A stretch of 64,000 nt of DNA from Ferrimonas marina (GTDB taxonomy: Bacteria; Pseudomonadota; Gammaproteobacteria; Enterobacterales; Shewanellaceae), in contig NZ_FQXG01000001.1 of NCBI RefSeq assembly GCF_900129905.1, positions 310,001-374,000 on the forward strand, given 5' to 3'. Shown here in pieces: positions 26,451-35,407 of the stretch. Numbering within the stretch: position 1 is the stretch's first letter; every line of letters begins with the position of its first letter. The position numbers and the translations under genes are program-made. The notes beneath the pieces were generated by a model. It was given only the letters and a program-made list of their open reading frames with translations, was not told the origin of the DNA and did not search any database.

Positions 26451-28130
26451 CTAAACAAAGCTCAATGCCAGGTAGCCGGTGAGTATGACTGCCACCCACA
26501 TCACCATGGAGCTGGTCAGCCGGGTTCGGGAGAGCTGCGCTTCCGGCAGGTGCAGTGCCAGGAAGTCCAGCGTGCGACGAATCATGGCTATAAAGCCTTG
26601 TCGCAGTCGCCCGTCCCAATGCACCACCAACTCCGTGCCGCGCTGAGCCACGCTGGGGAACAGCCGACGGTAGAACCAGTCGAAGTCCAGGCTGATGGTC
26701 AGGGTGCGCTTCATCAGCGGCAGCAACACAAAGAACGCCGCACCGGCAAACAGCAGCAGCTGGAACTGGGTCACCAGGTGATCCAGGGTGTAGGGCTGGT
26801 AGCTGACCGGGTAGGGCAGGATCTGATAGAACCACTGCGGTACCAGGCCAATCACGATACATAGCGCGGAAAACAGCGCCATGGCCCAGCGCATGGTAGC
26901 GGGCGGATCTTTAGGGCGCAGGCCGGAGTCCTTTTGGAAGAACACAAACCAGGGGAACTTGATGCCTGCGTGCAGGAACACCCCGGCGGAGGCGGCCAGC
27001 AGCAGGAACCACACCCAGGCCAGCCCTTCATGGGCCGCGGCGGCGGTTTCCAGAGACTTGGTGACAAAGCCAGAGGTGAAGGGCACGGCGGAGATTGCCA
27101 GTGCGCCTATGGTGCCGTACAAGGTGGTCAGAGGCATCGACTGGAACAGCCCGCCCAGGTCAGAGCATTTGCGCTTACCGGTCTGGTACAGCACGCTGCC
27201 GGCGGCCATCAACAGCAGGCCCTTATAGATGATGTGGGCAAAGGCGTGGGCTGCGGCGCCGTTCAGGGCCAGTTCGCTGCCGATGCCGATGGCGGTAATC
27301 ATAAAACCCACCTGGTTAACGATGCTGTAGGCCAGGATCCGGCGCATGTCGTTTTCCAGCAGGGCGTAGATGATGCCGTAGAACACCATGTAGAGGCCGA
27401 TGTAGATCAGCGCCGTGGTGCCAGCAAAGCACACCATCAGGGTGAAGACGGCGGTCTTGGTGGTGAAGGCGGACAGGAACACGCTACCGCTGGGGCTCGC
27501 TTCCGGGTAGGCATCGGCGATCCAGGCGGAGAAGGGCGGGGCACCGGCGTTCACCAAGAAGCCAGCCAGGATAAAGTAGCTGCTCCAGTGGGTCAGGGCG
27601 ATGGGGCCAAACTCGATGCTGCCGCTGGCATACACATGGGCGACGATGCCCACCATCAACACCACACCGCCAAACAGGTGCACCATCAGGTAACGGAAGC
27701 TGGCCTTCCAGGCGGCGTCTGTGCCCGCGGCCCACAACACCAGGGTAGAACCCAGGGTCATCAACTCCCAGAACACAAACACACTGAACAGATCGCCAGA
27801 GAGTGCCACGCCGATGGCGGAGCCGGCGTACACCATAGCGGCCGCCAGCTCCAACGTCTTGGCCTGGTTAAGGGCATAGAGCGCCCCGGCAAAGGCCATC
27901 AGGGCGAACACGGTAGCAAACACCCGTCCAAGGGCGGTGATCTCCAGCGGCGTCAGCTGGTAGTGCAGGAACATCAGATAGGCGCTGCTGCCCAGTGGCA
28001 GTGACCATATCAGCGCCAGCACGGCGACAGGGCCAGCCAGTACCAGTACCCGTTGCCACAACTTGGGAACGAAGGGCAGCAGCAGACCGATGATGACCAG
28101 CAACAGGCCCGGTGGGAAATGCTCAATCAT
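26451..28130 (-). CDS. Mrp-type antiporter subunit, NuoN/MnhD-like (third copy)
   Basis: Encodes 559 residues with about 14 membrane helices, a member of the proton-translocating NuoL/M/N-MnhD family. Visible: FWELMTLGSTLVLW with the key Glu, SAFTTKTAVFTL with the key Lys, the HAFAHIIYKGLLLMAAGS segment, and a C-terminal amphipathic extension (DWFYRRLFPSVAQRG). It is the last gene of the eight-gene antiporter operon. The start overlaps the small upstream gene by 8 bases. Its last third is duplicated at 24508-25072. Subunit role as an ion channel in a Na+(K+)/H+ antiporter is known for the family; the ion is not visible. Confidence 0.88.
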   Translation of the reverse strand: MIEHFPPGLLLVIIGLLLPFVPKLWQRVLVLAGPVAVLALIWSLPLGSSAYLMFLHYQLTPLEITALGRVFATVFALMAFAGALYALNQAKTLELAAAMVYAGSAIGVALSGDLFSVFVFWELMTLGSTLVLWAAGTDAAWKASFRYLMVHLFGGVVLMVGIVAHVYASGSIEFGPIALTHWSSYFILAGFLVNAGAPPFSAWIADAYPEASPSGSVFLSAFTTKTAVFTLMVCFAGTTALIYIGLYMVFYGIIYALLENDMRRILAYSIVNQVGFMITAIGIGSELALNGAAAHAFAHIIYKGLLLMAAGSVLYQTGKRKCSDLGGLFQSMPLTTLYGTIGALAISAVPFTSGFVTKSLETAAAAHEGLAWVWFLLLAASAGVFLHAGIKFPWFVFFQKDSGLRPKDPPATMRWAMALFSALCIVIGLVPQWFYQILPYPVSYQPYTLDHLVTQFQLLLFAGAAFFVLLPLMKRTLTISLDFDWFYRRLFPSVAQRGTELVVHWDGRLRQGFIAMIRRTLDFLALHLPEAQLSRTRLTSSMVMWVAVILTGYLALSFV

Positions 28131-28407
28131 GGTAGTAGCTGTCCTTGCGCTTCAACAGAAAACCCAGGCCCTTGGCGACGATCACCATCAGGGCACAGGT
28201 GATAAAGCCGTACCAGGCATAGAATCCCGGGCTGCTGTCCAGTGTGATCCCCTCTGACTCCAGGTAGCCATGGTGGTGGATAAACAGCTCCGGCAGCAGC
28301 GCCAGTGCCAGCACCAGCCAGAGGCCGCGCCACAGCTTGGGCTTGTTCTCCGGTCGGTAGAGCCAGTGAAGCTCGGATGACGGGGTTTTATTGGATTGAT
28401 CAGTCAT
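28123..28407 (-). CDS. Small membrane protein inside the antiporter operon
   Basis: Encodes 94 residues from ATG 28407 with GGGA just before it; a GTG at 28410 is also possible. Two hydrophobic helices (about 29-43 and 64-84) are separated by an extracytoplasmic loop with HHHGYLESEG. It overlaps the next gene by 8 bases, so it is co-translated with antiporter subunits and is probably an accessory part of the complex. No family recognised beyond this setting. Confidence 0.65.
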   Translation of the reverse strand: MTDQSNKTPSSELHWLYRPENKPKLWRGLWLVLALALLPELFIHHHGYLESEGITLDSSPGFYAWYGFITCALMVIVAKGLGFLLKRKDSYYHD

Positions 28408-28416
28408 CACAGTCCC

Positions 28417-29886
28417 TTATGACAGCGCCGCGACAAGGCGGATCTGCTCAGCAAGCTCAAACAAACGGTTGGGGAAGGCAAACAGCAGCAGTGTCATAGC
28501 GGCGGTGATCCCCAGTGCCGTCACCATTACCGTCGGCGCCTCTTTGCGCACTGCCGGCATGGTGTCGGCGGGTTTGAAGTAGGCGGCGTAGATCACCGGT
28601 ACGAAGTAGGCGGCGTTGAGCAGGGTGGAAAGCAGGATCACCACGATGGCCAGTTGCTGCTCGGCCTCGATGGCCCCCATCAGCAGGTACCACTTGGAGA
28701 TAAAGCCCACCGCCGGCGGCAGGCCAATCATCGACAGCGAGCCGATGGTAAAGGCCGCCATGGTGATCGGCATCTGATGGCCGATGCCATTGAGCTGGCT
28801 TATCTCGGTCTTCTTGGTGGCGGTGTAGATGGAGCCGGCTGCAAAGAACAGGGTGATCTTGCCAAAAGCGTGGGCGGCGATGTGCAGGCTGGCCCCCAAT
28901 ATTGAGATTGGCGCCAGCATCACCGCGCCAAGCACCACGTAGGAGAGCTGGCCGATGGTAGAGAACGCCAGCCGACGCTTGAGGTTGTCCTGTCGCAGTG
29001 CCACCACCGAGGCGCTGATAACGGTAAAGCCGGCAAGGTAGAGCAGTATCTCGCTGCCCGGTGCCTGTTGCAGCAGCTCCAGGCCAAACACATAGACCAC
29101 CACCTTGATAACGCAGAACACCCCGGCTTTGACCACCGCTACGGCATGAAGCAGGGCGCTGACCGGCGTCGGCGCCACCATGGCGGCTGGCAACCAGCGA
29201 TGTACCGGCATCACTGCCGCCTTACCGATCCCCAGAAGGAACATCAGCGCCAGCACAGTGACCAGCGGGCCATCAAGGTGCTCGGCCAAGATCCCGGCGC
29301 TGGCAAAATCCGTGGTGCCGGTGAGCATCCAGGTCCAGATGATCGCCGGCAGCAGCAGGCCCACCGAGGTGAACAGCAAGATACCAAGGTAAACCCGGCC
29401 CGCCTTCATGGCGTTCTCGTTGCCCTTGTGAGTGACCAGCGGGAAGGTGGAGAGGGTCAATACCTCGTAGAACACGAACAGGGTGAACAGGTTAGCGGAG
29501 AAGGCGATGCCCAGTGCCGCCGAGATGGCCAGGGCGAACAGCATGTAGAAGCGGGTCTGGTGTGACTCGCCGTTGCCGCGCATGTAGCCGATGGCATAGA
29601 GGCTGGTGATCAGCCAGAGAAAGCCGATGATCAGGGCAAACAGCACCCCCAGTGGCTCCAGCTCAAAGCTCATCGCCAGGCCCGGCAGCAACTCAAACCA
29701 CACCAGGGAGGCACTGTCGCCAGCCATGTAGCCCTGGTAGAGCTGGAGCATCAGGATAAGTTGCACCGAGGCACCCACCAGGGTGATGGCATCCCGGGCA
29801 TCGGGATTGCGACGGCACAGGGCGATCCCCACCATCACCAGCAGTGGCAGCAGCAGGGTCAGTTGTAAGGTCATAGCACCACTCAT
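28417..29886 (-). CDS. Mrp-type antiporter subunit, MnhD-like (second copy)
   Basis: Encodes 489 residues with about 14 membrane helices. Carries the family marks: VFYEVLTLSTFPLVTHKG with the conserved Glu, HAVAVVKAGVFCVIKV with the conserved Lys, and LHIAAHAFGKITLFFAAGSI. ATG 29886 overlaps the previous gene (ATGA type). A second ATG four codons later (29874) is also usable. Part of the Mrp operon. Confidence 0.9.
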   Translation of the reverse strand: MSGAMTLQLTLLLPLLVMVGIALCRRNPDARDAITLVGASVQLILMLQLYQGYMAGDSASLVWFELLPGLAMSFELEPLGVLFALIIGFLWLITSLYAIGYMRGNGESHQTRFYMLFALAISAALGIAFSANLFTLFVFYEVLTLSTFPLVTHKGNENAMKAGRVYLGILLFTSVGLLLPAIIWTWMLTGTTDFASAGILAEHLDGPLVTVLALMFLLGIGKAAVMPVHRWLPAAMVAPTPVSALLHAVAVVKAGVFCVIKVVVYVFGLELLQQAPGSEILLYLAGFTVISASVVALRQDNLKRRLAFSTIGQLSYVVLGAVMLAPISILGASLHIAAHAFGKITLFFAAGSIYTATKKTEISQLNGIGHQMPITMAAFTIGSLSMIGLPPAVGFISKWYLLMGAIEAEQQLAIVVILLSTLLNAAYFVPVIYAAYFKPADTMPAVRKEAPTVMVTALGITAAMTLLLFAFPNRLFELAEQIRLVAALS

Positions 29887-31358
29887 CCTTGCACCCCAAA
29901 CAGACCTTGTGCGGTCATCTCTGCGATCCCGACGGTAAAGCGGGTATCAATCCCCAGATAGATATTGGCGAACACCAGGATCCACACCGGCAGCAGGAAG
30001 CCCATTGGCACCTCCTCCCGTTGTGTACCGGGCTCCGGTGGCTGGAAGTAAGCCACCTCGACAATGCGCCACACATAAATCACCGCCAGCATAGAGCTGA
30101 GCAGCACCAAAACCACCACCGGCCACCAGCCTTGCTCCAGCAGGGCCAGCACCAGGTACCATTTGCTGACAAAGCCAACGGTGAGAGGAACACCGATCAG
30201 GCTTAAACCGCCCACCACGATGGCCGCCATGGTCAGTGGCATCCGCTGGCCCAGGCCCTTGAACTGGCTCAGCTCGGCACTGCCGATGCGGTACACCACC
30301 GCCGCCAGGGCCAGGAACAATGCCCCCTTCATCAGGCCGTGGTTGAACATGTGCAGCAGGGTGGCTACCAATCCCAGCTCACTGGCCAGGCTGAAGCCGA
30401 GGATCATGTAGCCGATCTGCGCCACGCTGGAGTAGGCCAGCAGTCGCTTGACGTTGGTTTGGTAGATGGCGATCAGCGAGCCGGCGAAGATCCCCGCCAG
30501 ACCCAGCATCAGGTGGATCTTCTGCAGCGGCAGATGCTCAAACGAGAAGGTGACCCCGTAGATGTCGAACACGAACCGCAGCATTACGTAGAGCGCCACC
30601 TTGGTGGCGGTGGCCGCCAGGAAGGCGGTCACCACCGAGGGCGCGTAGGCATACGCATTGGGCAGCCACAGGTGCAGCGGGAACACCGCCAGCTTGAGGC
30701 AGACACCGACGGAGAAGAACGCGAAGGCGGTAAACAGGGTGCGGGTGTGGGCGACTTCCGGCAGGCGCTGGGCCAGGTCGTGCATGTTCAGCGTGCCGGT
30801 CATCATGTACATCAAGCCGATGCCGATGAGGATAAAGGTGGCGCCGATGGTGCCCATGATCAGGTACTGATAGGAGGCCCAAAGTGCCCGGCGGTCCTTA
30901 CCCAGGCCCACCAGGGTGTAGGTGGCCAGGGAGGAGATCTCCAGGAAAACGAACACGTTGAAGGCATCGCCGGTGGCCAGAATGCCCATCAGGCCGGCCA
31001 TGCAGAGCAGGTAGGCGATGTAAAAGTAGAGCTGGCTCTGTTCCGGCAGTTCTCGCTCGATGCTGTACTGCGCGGCCCAAAGCACCAGGGTTCCGACACC
31101 GGAGACCAGCACCAGCAGGAAGGCGTTGAGGGCATCGATGCGGTATTCGATCCCCCAGGGTGCCTGCCAGCCGCCCAGTTGGTAAACGATGGGGCCGCTG
31201 TCGATCACCTGGGCGATCAGCAACAGGCTGATGGCAAACGCCAGGCCACAGGCCATCATACAGAACAGCCACAACAGTCGGGTGGGCCGTAAAAGAAGAC
31301 AGGCCGGTGCCGCCATCAGCGGAACGATCACCTGCAATATGGGAAGGTGGGCTAACAC
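29883..31358 (-). CDS. mnhD: Mrp-type antiporter subunit D (MnhD, first copy)
   Basis: Encodes 491 residues with about 14 membrane helices. Shows FLEISSLATYTLVG with the conserved Glu, FLAATATKVALYVML with the conserved Lys, and LHMFNHGLMKGALFLALA with the conserved His/Lys. GTG start (31358) lies three bases after the mnhC stop region, with AAGGACAG upstream. It overlaps the next gene by 4 bases. Of the three MnhD-like genes it follows mnhC directly, the usual mnhD position. Confidence 0.9.
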   Translation of the reverse strand: MLAHLPILQVIVPLMAAPACLLLRPTRLLWLFCMMACGLAFAISLLLIAQVIDSGPIVYQLGGWQAPWGIEYRIDALNAFLLVLVSGVGTLVLWAAQYSIERELPEQSQLYFYIAYLLCMAGLMGILATGDAFNVFVFLEISSLATYTLVGLGKDRRALWASYQYLIMGTIGATFILIGIGLMYMMTGTLNMHDLAQRLPEVAHTRTLFTAFAFFSVGVCLKLAVFPLHLWLPNAYAYAPSVVTAFLAATATKVALYVMLRFVFDIYGVTFSFEHLPLQKIHLMLGLAGIFAGSLIAIYQTNVKRLLAYSSVAQIGYMILGFSLASELGLVATLLHMFNHGLMKGALFLALAAVVYRIGSAELSQFKGLGQRMPLTMAAIVVGGLSLIGVPLTVGFVSKWYLVLALLEQGWWPVVVLVLLSSMLAVIYVWRIVEVAYFQPPEPGTQREEVPMGFLLPVWILVFANIYLGIDTRFTVGIAEMTAQGLFGVQG

Positions 31359-31361
31359 GAT

Positions 31362-31802
31362 TTAACTGTCCTTGTTTCCAACTTTGCGCTGAGGTTCACC
31401 CTCTAGCTGCGGTTGCGGCTCTAATTGCACCACCTCTGCAGGTGTCACACTGGCCCCATTGTCGATGGTCTGGATCTCGTCCTCCTCCACCGTGCCGTAG
31501 GCTTCGCGGATCCGCATCACCAGGGCCAAACCCACTGCAGTGGTGGCGATCCCCACCACGATGGCGGTGAGGATCAACACGTGGGGCAGGGGGCTGGAGA
31601 AGCTCTGGTAGCCCTCGGCCAGGATCGGGGCGGTGGCGCCATCGACGTTGCCCATGCTGATGTAGAGGATGAACACCGAGGTTTGGAAGATGCTCAGGCC
31701 CATCAGTTTCTTCACCAGGTTGCCGTGGGAGATAACGATGTAAAACCCGATCATCATCAGGATGATCACCACCCAGTAGTTGTACTGCGCTAACAGATTC
31801 AC
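31362..31802 (-). CDS. mnhC: Mrp-type antiporter subunit C (NuoK-like)
   Basis: Encodes 146 residues. Three membrane helices (about 9-25, 30-50 and 75-97) fit MnhC/NuoK, with PLPHVLILTAIVVGIATTAV typical of the last helix. An unusually long polar C-terminal tail of about 45 residues, rich in Glu, Pro and Gln, follows. Start overlaps the MnhA/B-like gene by 4 bases. Confidence 0.9.
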   Translation of the reverse strand: MNLLAQYNYWVVIILMMIGFYIVISHGNLVKKLMGLSIFQTSVFILYISMGNVDGATAPILAEGYQSFSSPLPHVLILTAIVVGIATTAVGLALVMRIREAYGTVEEDEIQTIDNGASVTPAEVVQLEPQPQLEGEPQRKVGNKDS

Positions 31803-32800
31803 TTCGCCCCCTTGGACTGCATCGCCCGCTCAAAAAAGGTGAAGAACAGCAGGATGATCACCGCGGTGACCGTCACCCCAACCCCCAGTTCCACCAGGAA
31901 GATCCCCATGTGCTGGCCGGACAGGGGATCCGCCGCCAGGGCGTCGTAATCCAAAAAGGCCTCGCCGCTGAGCATGGAGACCATGCCGACACTGCCGTAC
32001 AGCAGTACCCCGAGGGCGGAGATAAAGCGGATGACGGGCATCGGGAAGATCCGCTGGGCCCGCTCCAGGCCGAACACCATGGCGTAGAGGGCGATGGCGG
32101 CGGCGAAGATCACCCCGGCCTGGAAGCCACCGCCGGGGCCAAAGTCACCGTGAAACTGGACATAGAGGGCAAACAGCATGATGGGCGGGATCAGCAGTTT
32201 ACTGGCCACCCGCAGGATGCGGTGATCCGGGAAAGCCTCATCACCGTCCTGATGCTGACGCTTTTTGCGAATGCCCACCGCTGGGCCACCAAGCAGTGCC
32301 AGCACGCCGATACCGGCGGTGAAGATCACCACGGTTTCGCCAAAGGTGTCGTAGCCGCGGTAGCTGGCCAGTACCGAGGTCACCATGTTGGGGATCCCGA
32401 TCTCCTCCATCGACTCCTCGATGTAGTAGCTGGAGACCTGTTGCTGTACCGGGGTGTTGGGATCGCCAAACATCGGCATATCGATCAGGCCATAGAACAG
32501 CAGGCCGCCAGTGAGAAACACCACCACCAGGGCGGCTTTGGGCTGGATGCTGTCGGCCTTCTCAAACCGGCTGGTGACCATCAGCGCCGCCAGCATCAGC
32601 AACGAGGAGATCCCGGCACCCACGGCGGCTTCGGTGAAGGCCACATCCACCGCGTCCATGGTGACGAAGAACACCGCAGAGACCAGGCTGTAGAGGCCAC
32701 AGAGCATGACCGAGGAGAACAGGTCCTTGGTGCGGGCGATGGTCAGGGCCAGCAACACCAGGAAGCTGAGCAGCACCACATCAATGACAAACTCGATCAT
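31799..32800 (-). CDS. Mrp-type antiporter subunit, DUF4040 plus MnhB domains fused
   Basis: Encodes 333 residues. The first ~170 residues (LTIARTKDLFSSVMLCGLYS ... AVDVAFTEAAVGAGISS) match the MbhD/MnhA C-terminal (DUF4040) helices. Residues about 205-330 form the MnhB domain, with HGDFGPGGGFQAGVIFAAAI. In many Mrp operons these are parts of mnhA and a separate mnhB; here one protein carries both, and the large NuoL-like part of MnhA is not in this gene. Overlaps both neighbours by 4 bases. Confidence 0.88.
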   Translation of the reverse strand: MIEFVIDVVLLSFLVLLALTIARTKDLFSSVMLCGLYSLVSAVFFVTMDAVDVAFTEAAVGAGISSLLMLAALMVTSRFEKADSIQPKAALVVVFLTGGLLFYGLIDMPMFGDPNTPVQQQVSSYYIEESMEEIGIPNMVTSVLASYRGYDTFGETVVIFTAGIGVLALLGGPAVGIRKKRQHQDGDEAFPDHRILRVASKLLIPPIMLFALYVQFHGDFGPGGGFQAGVIFAAAIALYAMVFGLERAQRIFPMPVIRFISALGVLLYGSVGMVSMLSGEAFLDYDALAADPLSGQHMGIFLVELGVGVTVTAVIILLFFTFFERAMQSKGAK

Positions 32801-33162
32801 TGTTTGATCTCCTTTTGTCCTTGGCTGGCTTGCGCTTCTTTGGGACTGCCCTGCGGGCCCAGCAGGGGAGCCAAGCCGCCTTTACGCGCGGCCTTGGCCA
32901 GGGCATGGGCAGCGGTGGGGCTGGTAAGGGGAATGAACACCAGGATGAAGCACAGCTTGGCGATCACCAGCCAGTGGATGCCGGGCTGGAGGATAAGGCC
33001 AAGTACCAGCAAGCCGCAGCCCAGGGTGTCGGTGACGCCGGCGGCGTGCATTCGGGTATAGAAATCAGGAAAGCGGAACAGGCCGACGGCGCCAATGAGG
33101 CAGCAGCCACAACCGGCAATAATCAGGGCTGCGCTGAGCAGCGATAACAGCTCGGTCATCAT
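32797..33162 (-). CDS. mnhG: Mrp-type antiporter subunit G
   Basis: Encodes 121 residues with three membrane helices and the family segment VGLFRFPDFYTRMHAAGVTD. The charged C-terminal tail (about 95-121) is lysine and glutamine rich. Overlaps mnhF and the next gene by 4 bases each, so translation is coupled. Confidence 0.92.
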   Translation of the reverse strand: MMTELLSLLSAALIIAGCGCCLIGAVGLFRFPDFYTRMHAAGVTDTLGCGLLVLGLILQPGIHWLVIAKLCFILVFIPLTSPTAAHALAKAARKGGLAPLLGPQGSPKEAQASQGQKEIKQ

Positions 33163-33434
33163 TGGGCCTCCTCCTCTTGCTGTTCGTGTTGCTCGAAGAA
33201 GCGCAGCACACCGACCACACCGATGAAGTTGATCAGGGCGTAGACCAGGGCGATATCAAGAAACTCCGGTCGACCATTGAGAAAGCCAAACACCGCGATG
33301 AGCAAAACCGTTTTGGTGCCAAAGATGTTTACCGCCAGGATCCGGTCATACATGGTGGGCCCCAGCACAGCCCGCAACAGCGCCAAGGCCATCGAAACCA
33401 GTACCGCAATGGCGGCCACGGCAAATACCGTCAT
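33159..33434 (-). CDS. mnhF: Mrp-type antiporter subunit F
   Basis: Encodes 91 residues with three membrane helices and the family motif VLGPTMYDRILAVNIFGTKT. Ends in a Glu/Gln-rich tail. Start overlaps mnhE and stop overlaps mnhG by 4 bases. Confidence 0.92.
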   Translation of the reverse strand: MTVFAVAAIAVLVSMALALLRAVLGPTMYDRILAVNIFGTKTVLLIAVFGFLNGRPEFLDIALVYALINFIGVVGVLRFFEQHEQQEEEAQ

Positions 33435-33901
33435 TGGCTTAACTCCTTAACCCGTTGAATAACCGAAACCTCTTGCAGTGCGGCGATGTCGTCATGGTGC
33501 AGAGCGTGCACCGTAATAGTGGTTTCATCGATATCCAGGGTGAGGGTACCGGGGGTGAGGGTGACCGAGTTTGCCAGCATTACGCGGCTGGCATCGTCCT
33601 CCAAAGGGTGCTCCAGCACAGCGACCGCCGGGGCCAGCTTCTTGGGGCCCTGGATGACCAGCTTGATCACCTGCCAGTTGGACAGCAGCAGCTCCTTGAT
33701 GAGCCAACAGAAATAGCGTGGCAGTCGGCGGGCGAGATGCAGCGGGTAGGGCTCTTCATCCACCAGCTCCATACGGTGGGCCAGCCACATCACCAGGGCG
33801 ATGGAGGCGACACCGAGAGCGAGGATAAAAGAGGTGTAATGACCTGAATTTAAAAGCCAGATCAGGGTTAAGCAGAGCAACAAGGAGAGTGTATATCGCA
33901 T
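33431..33901 (-). CDS. mnhE: Mrp-type antiporter subunit E
   Basis: Encodes 156 residues. Two N-terminal helices (about 3-17 and 24-42) are followed by a cytoplasmic domain with the family motif LANSVTLTPGTLTLDIDE. First gene of the eight-gene operon E-F-G-(A/B)-C-D-D-small-D. The complex exchanges cytoplasmic Na+ or K+ for protons and supports pH and salt tolerance; which ion is moved here cannot be read from sequence. Confidence 0.92.
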   Translation of the reverse strand: MRYTLSLLLCLTLIWLLNSGHYTSFILALGVASIALVMWLAHRMELVDEEPYPLHLARRLPRYFCWLIKELLLSNWQVIKLVIQGPKKLAPAVAVLEHPLEDDASRVMLANSVTLTPGTLTLDIDETTITVHALHHDDIAALQEVSVIQRVKELSQ

Positions 33902-34451
33902 CCGACTGCGTTCCGCATCCTTACAAACCAGATGCCCAATTTATACCACGCAACAGGGCGGCAACACTACGTCTTCAATTACTTGAATTGCGGTCACATG
34001 TCACATAATGGTTTGATATCACAGGTGATTATTTCTGAAACCTATCAAGTTATGGCGGAAGTGGTTGAAATGGCCTGTTTCCAATAGCTTAAGGCCTTCA
34101 ACCCGATCCCTCTGAACCACAGGCAGATAGGGCCTCTGAGGTCATCGGTACAGCAAGAAATCATCCCAGCCTGGTCGTCGGGATTGAAGAAAGAAGGATG
34201 TTCTTGGCGAGGGAATGCTGCTCTGCCTGCACATCGATCTCTTTCCCGCCATTTGTGCAAAAGCTGCATAAGTACTGTTCCGCTTGCCTGCTTTTTCAAA
34301 ATCCACGCTTCCCTACAATGCTGCCCATTCGCTGGGGCAAGCCCAATCAGTTGCAAGGCCCAAGACAGGAACTCGAGTAAAGGTTTCTGTTTGTGTTGGC
34401 CTTAACCCGGGCTTTCCCAACCCCTATTCGTTCGTAACGAGGAGAGCAGTC
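33902..34451. other. 550-base intergenic stretch without a supported gene
   Basis: Separates divergent operons (mnhE on minus, the VOC operon on plus). A minus-strand frame at 34045-34356 (103 codons) lacks a ribosome-binding site and family features. The region should hold promoters for both operons; none stands out by eye. GAGGAGAG at 34439-34446 is the ribosome-binding site of the gene at 34452. Confidence 0.4.
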
Positions 34452-34967
34452 ATGGCCATCCCAGGACTCAAGACCCCAGATCACATCGGTTTTACCGTAC
34501 CCAACCTGGCAGAGGCGATTGCCTTCTTTCAGCAGCACTTTGGCTTTGAGCTGGCCTACGAGTTTGGCCCCTTTGCCTCGGATGACAGCTGGATGGCGGA
34601 TCACCTCAACGTCGATCCCCGAGCTGAGATCAGCAAGATTGCGGTGATGAACGGTAACAGCATCAACCTCGAGATCTTTGAGTATGCCGACACCGTGGCT
34701 CGCAACAAGGTCGCGCCCAACAACGCCGACATCGGTGGCCATCACCTGGCGTTCTACGTTGATGATATGGCAGCGGCGGTGGCCTACCTCAAACAGCAGG
34801 GGCTTACCGTGTTGGGTGAACCGACGCAGATGACTGAGGGGCCGAGCGCAGGGGAGTCCTGGGTGTACTTCCTGGCGCCCTGGGGTATGCAGTTGGAGCT
34901 GGTGTCTTACCCCGCCGGCAAGGCCTATGCCCGTCACTCCGACGTTGCGCTGTTTGACCCACGATGA
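34452..34967 (+). CDS. VOC (glyoxalase/dioxygenase) family protein
   Basis: Encodes 171 residues from ATG 34452 after GAGGAGAG. A VOC fold is shown by DHIGFTVPNLAEAIAFFQQH at the start and GGHHLAFYVDDMAAAVAYL in the second half; the likely metal ligands are the His of DHIGF, the Glu of INLEIFE, and the His and Glu of GGHHLAF and MQLELV. Reaction unknown. First of four overlapping genes, ahead of two small transporters and a HapK-like protein, which suggests detoxification or turnover of a small molecule. Confidence 0.82.
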   Translation: MAIPGLKTPDHIGFTVPNLAEAIAFFQQHFGFELAYEFGPFASDDSWMADHLNVDPRAEISKIAVMNGNSINLEIFEYADTVARNKVAPNNADIGGHHLAFYVDDMAAAVAYLKQQGLTVLGEPTQMTEGPSAGESWVYFLAPWGMQLELVSYPAGKAYARHSDVALFDPR

Positions 34968-35407
34968 ACCTTCTATTTATCGCGCTTATCGTGGCGGCAG
35001 GCATGGGGCTGTCGTTTGAAGCGGGCCTGCTGGGCCCGCTGGGTGAAGAGGTGGGCCACCTCTGGGCCACCCTCAGCATATTTGGTGTAGGCACCGCCCT
35101 GTTATGGCTGATCCGCTTGTTTAGCCCGGAAGGGCGCTTTACCGACTGGAACAGCATCCCAAAATGGCAGCTGGTGGGGGGATTGCTGGGGCCTATCTAT
35201 GTGGTAGCCCTGACCCTGTCGACGCCGGTTTTGGGGGTCACCATGACGATGATCTGCGTGTTGCTGGGGCAGGTGACCAAGAGCGTTGCCATCGACAGCT
35301 TTGGCTGGTTTGGCGCGCAAAAACAGGCGTCCAATCCATTGCGATTACTGGGCCTGGGCTTTGTGGGTTTGGCCTTATGTTTTGTCTACCTGGGGGCGCA
35401 ATCATGA
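34964..35407 (+). CDS. DMT-family small membrane transporter, first of a pair (DUF606/YdcZ-like)
   Basis: Encodes 147 residues with about five membrane helices. VGGLLGPIYVVALTLSTPVLG and LGQVTKSVAIDSFGWFG are typical of the YdcZ/DUF606 branch of the drug/metabolite transporter superfamily. Overlaps its neighbours on both sides by 4 bases (ATGA). The next gene is a clear paralogue, so the two probably form a heterodimer. Confidence 0.82.
   Translation: MNLLFIALIVAAGMGLSFEAGLLGPLGEEVGHLWATLSIFGVGTALLWLIRLFSPEGRFTDWNSIPKWQLVGGLLGPIYVVALTLSTPVLGVTMTMICVLLGQVTKSVAIDSFGWFGAQKQASNPLRLLGLGFVGLALCFVYLGAQS

Noticed and set aside
34045-34356. 103-codon minus-strand frame between the mnh operon and the VOC operon
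   Set aside because: No ribosome site, no family features, low coding character. It could be part of a repeat element, which I cannot test here.
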